Shown piece after piece: positions 62,826 to 64,000 of a stretch of 64,000 nucleotides of DNA. The stretch covers positions 91,708 through 155,707 of the forward strand of contig NZ_JAGGKE010000008.1 of NCBI RefSeq assembly GCF_017873555.1, read 5' to 3'. Positions within the stretch are counted from its first letter, which is position 1, and each line of letters begins with the position of its first letter. Position numbers and translations under genes: made by a program. The notes under the pieces were generated by a model that did no database searches, was not told where the DNA came from, and saw only the letters and a program-made list of their open reading frames with translations. Origin of the DNA: Halorubrum trapanicum. Its GTDB lineage: Archaea; Halobacteriota; Halobacteria; Halobacteriales; Haloferacaceae.

Positions 62826-63635
62826 TTAGTTCTGAGCTTCCTTTTCAATCTCTGAACTGCTGCTAGCGTTTTCCTCTTCTTCACCGTTTAACTCGTCTTT
62901 ATATTCAAGTGAGTATGGAGGGTCGAACCTCAGAGTTGAGTCTCGACCTGAGATTCGATCCGGAACAACGCGAGAGAGTATTCCGAACACTAGCAAGACG
63001 CTCAAGAATACCAATAGTAGCTCACTTAGTGGGATCGGCGCCCCCAGCAGCAGCCTATATCCTATCATCGACAGGATAATGATACTGAATAGCAGAGATA
63101 TCTTCCCGGCCATTAGTATTCGGTCCAGAGAAAATATGATCCTATCGTTCTGTTCAATTCTACCTCTGTAATCCTGAAGGCGGGTTCTCAGGTAGTCTGA
63201 AGACGATTTCTCCGAAGTAATTGTATTGTGGATATCATTTGGATTAGTCATATTGCGAGTATTATATGCTTCATATCCGCCTGCGACTATATTCGCGATG
63301 GCTGTTGTGAGCAATCCTATAGAACCAGCTACCGTAGCATGTCTTATTGAAGGACACGACGTCGCATTATACATACACTTGTCAGATATAATTGAATTCC
63401 CGAGCTGAGTAAGCGTAGTCGGATCCAAAGCGCCCAGTACGGCAATAGGAACCCCAATTAGGACCAAAATCAGCCGCAAATAGCGTGCCCCCTCCTCGGA
63501 GAAGGATTTAATTGCTTCTTGCTGTGTGCTCAAGCGCTGCTTAGCGTTTTCATATTCAACTTTTAGTATGTCTTCAGACTGTGAATTCTTGCTTCCGTAT
63601 GGACTCTCGTCATCTTCCGGTTCTTCCTCACTCAT
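62826..63635 (-). CDS. Unknown four-helix membrane protein of the AT-rich island
   Basis: 269 residues, not recognised. An acidic, charged N-terminus with a likely coiled coil (DILKVEYENAKQRLSTQQEAIKSF) leads to two helices (about 53-73 and 98-125), a soluble helical middle (about 126-172), then two more helices (about 173-197 and 203-223) and an acidic tail. The coiled coil with paired membrane helices resembles small membrane effectors of accessory defence loci (SLATT-like), but no partner sensor gene is next to it. The codons are AT-rich, unlike the chromosome, and the gene lies beyond the att-like repeat, so it is probably imported. Confidence 0.6.
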   Translation of the reverse strand: MSEEEPEDDESPYGSKNSQSEDILKVEYENAKQRLSTQQEAIKSFSEEGARYLRLILVLIGVPIAVLGALDPTTLTQLGNSIISDKCMYNATSCPSIRHATVAGSIGLLTTAIANIVAGGYEAYNTRNMTNPNDIHNTITSEKSSSDYLRTRLQDYRGRIEQNDRIIFSLDRILMAGKISLLFSIIILSMIGYRLLLGAPIPLSELLLVFLSVLLVFGILSRVVPDRISGRDSTLRFDPPYSLEYKDELNGEEEENASSSSEIEKEAQN

Positions 63636-63780
63636 GTATTATAACCAATGAATATAGAAAGTAGAAAAAGATAGTGTTGAGAGACATCCAGAAGACCTGC
63701 GACATGTCGATTTTATACAGAAGCAGATCCTATACTGCGATCTGTAGGGACTGCGAAATATATTTCCTGATGAACGTTGA

Positions 63781-63894
63781 ATGTCGGCCATGAATAATAT
63801 TGGACTCAAAGAGGTCTTTGCGGTTGTAGCTGGGCTGGTTATACTAGTCGCAATTTTCCGATGGATCTACACAGATATTTCACCATTATTATAG
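63781..63894 (+). CDS. Tiny single-helix membrane peptide
   Basis: A 37-residue reading frame (MSAMNNIGLKEVF, then AVVAGLVILVAIFRWIY) with one hydrophobic helix and a short acidic tail DISPLL. ATG at 63781, stop TAG. It is below usual length limits, but the composition, a good start and the helix suggest expression. It lies between the unknown membrane protein and the transposase-like start. Function unknown; it may be a fragment. Confidence 0.4.
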   Translation: MSAMNNIGLKEVFAVVAGLVILVAIFRWIYTDISPLL

Positions 63895-63935
63895 GTGACC
63901 TATGATCAGTACATCACAAAGCCGGTTAGTTGAGA

Positions 63936-63978
63936 CGTCTGCTTGCTGAAGGTGTGTCTAATACCAAGCAAGCAGACG
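63936..63978. repeat. 12-bp inverted repeat before the transposase-like start
   Basis: CGTCTGCTTGCT (63936-63947) and AGCAAGCAGACG (63967-63978) are perfect inverted repeats with a 19-base loop. The second copy lies inside the first codons of the reading frame beginning at 63954. It may be part of the insertion-sequence end or a translational control hairpin. Confidence 0.5.
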
Positions 63979-64000
63979 GTGAAATCCACGAGGACCAGCT
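63954..64000 (+). mobile_element. Start of an ISH3-like transposase gene (runs off the window)
   Basis: From a GTG at 63954 the frame reads MSNTKQADGEIHEDQ to the last base, uninterrupted. That beginning matches my recollection of ISH3-family (IS4-group) haloarchaeal transposases. Only 15 codons are inside the window, so the call rests on the N-terminus and on the adjacent inverted repeat. The rest of the element must lie downstream. Confidence 0.55.

Noticed and set aside
62591..62884. A 97-codon minus-strand frame overlapping the att-like repeat.
   Set aside because: It overlaps the unknown membrane gene's end, the hairpin and the tRNA-derived repeat, and shows no recognisable domain. Considered as an integrase fragment but no integrase motif was found.

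Overview
The window is high-GC chromosomal DNA from a halophilic archaeon (class Halobacteria). The proteins are strongly acidic, many starts sit about 26 bases below a TATA-like box with no room for a leader, and the gene set is typical: archaeosortase A, FtsZ1 with SecE and Spt5/NusG, DtdA, Dph5, paired 2-oxoacid:ferredoxin oxidoreductases, a 7S SRP RNA of archaeal form, and an HEWD-family protein. The overall look is Halorubrum-like, but that genus is an inference.

Layout. 1-8 kb: citrate synthase, a geranylgeranyl-reductase-family flavoprotein, 2-oxoglutarate:ferredoxin oxidoreductase (korAB), a small FNR-type flavoprotein, an aldo/keto reductase and two conserved unknowns. 8.5-9.3 kb: SRP RNA followed by the first copy of an unusual structured repeat. 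9.3-16.2 kb: GNAT acetyltransferase, ATP-dependent DNA ligase, a metallo-hydrolase, a GCS2-like carboxylate-amine ligase, cytidine deaminase and the Fe-S carrier ATPase Mrp. 16.3-19.2 kb: a translationally coupled DmsB-like / NrfD-like / small membrane protein operon with no molybdopterin subunit. 19.5-27.1 kb: uridine phosphorylase, NDH-2-like dehydrogenase, winged-helix regulator, arginase, a PHP-domain protein, repeat copy two, a YdjM-like protein and an aminotransferase. 27.3-36.3 kb: IleS, a GNAT protein, an Lrp regulator behind porBA, Dph5 and two CBS proteins. 36.3-44.7 kb: an MgtC/DUF4010 protein, archaeosortase A, the dtdA-ftsZ1-secE-nusG block, a cation/Ca2+ exchanger and a PhzF-like protein. 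44.7-50.4 kb: a hybrid histidine kinase, a phosphodiesterase-superfamily protein, an HNH-like protein, a Yip1-like protein and a lipoprotein. 50.7-53.9 kb: a large surface protein with a PGF-CTERM-like tail and two sharply different base compositions. 54-61.3 kb: an HEWD protein, ferredoxin-type glutamate synthase and an ABC exporter. 61.3-64 kb: repeat copy three, a START/SRPBCC-like protein, tRNA-Ala(GGC), a duplicate of the tRNA 3' end, then AT-rich accessory DNA with an unknown four-helix membrane protein, a tiny membrane peptide and the beginning of what looks like an ISH3-type transposase.

How the parts fit. Citrate synthase, KOR and POR form a ferredoxin-linked acetyl-CoA/TCA core. The ferredoxin they reduce could feed the large glutamate synthase, which has no gltD beside it, and the Fe-S/NrfD membrane module. 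Archaeosortase A and the PGF-CTERM-like surface protein are a plausible enzyme-substrate pair. 

The most unusual signals are: (1) a family of three structured intergenic elements of about 300-500 bp, with compensating changes in a long stem, and with inverted terminal repeats in the two best copies; (2) the base-composition chimera in the surface protein gene; (3) a 13-bp att-like duplication of the tRNA-Ala 3' end at the edge of an AT-rich island; and (4) the coupled Fe-S/NrfD operon lacking a catalytic subunit.
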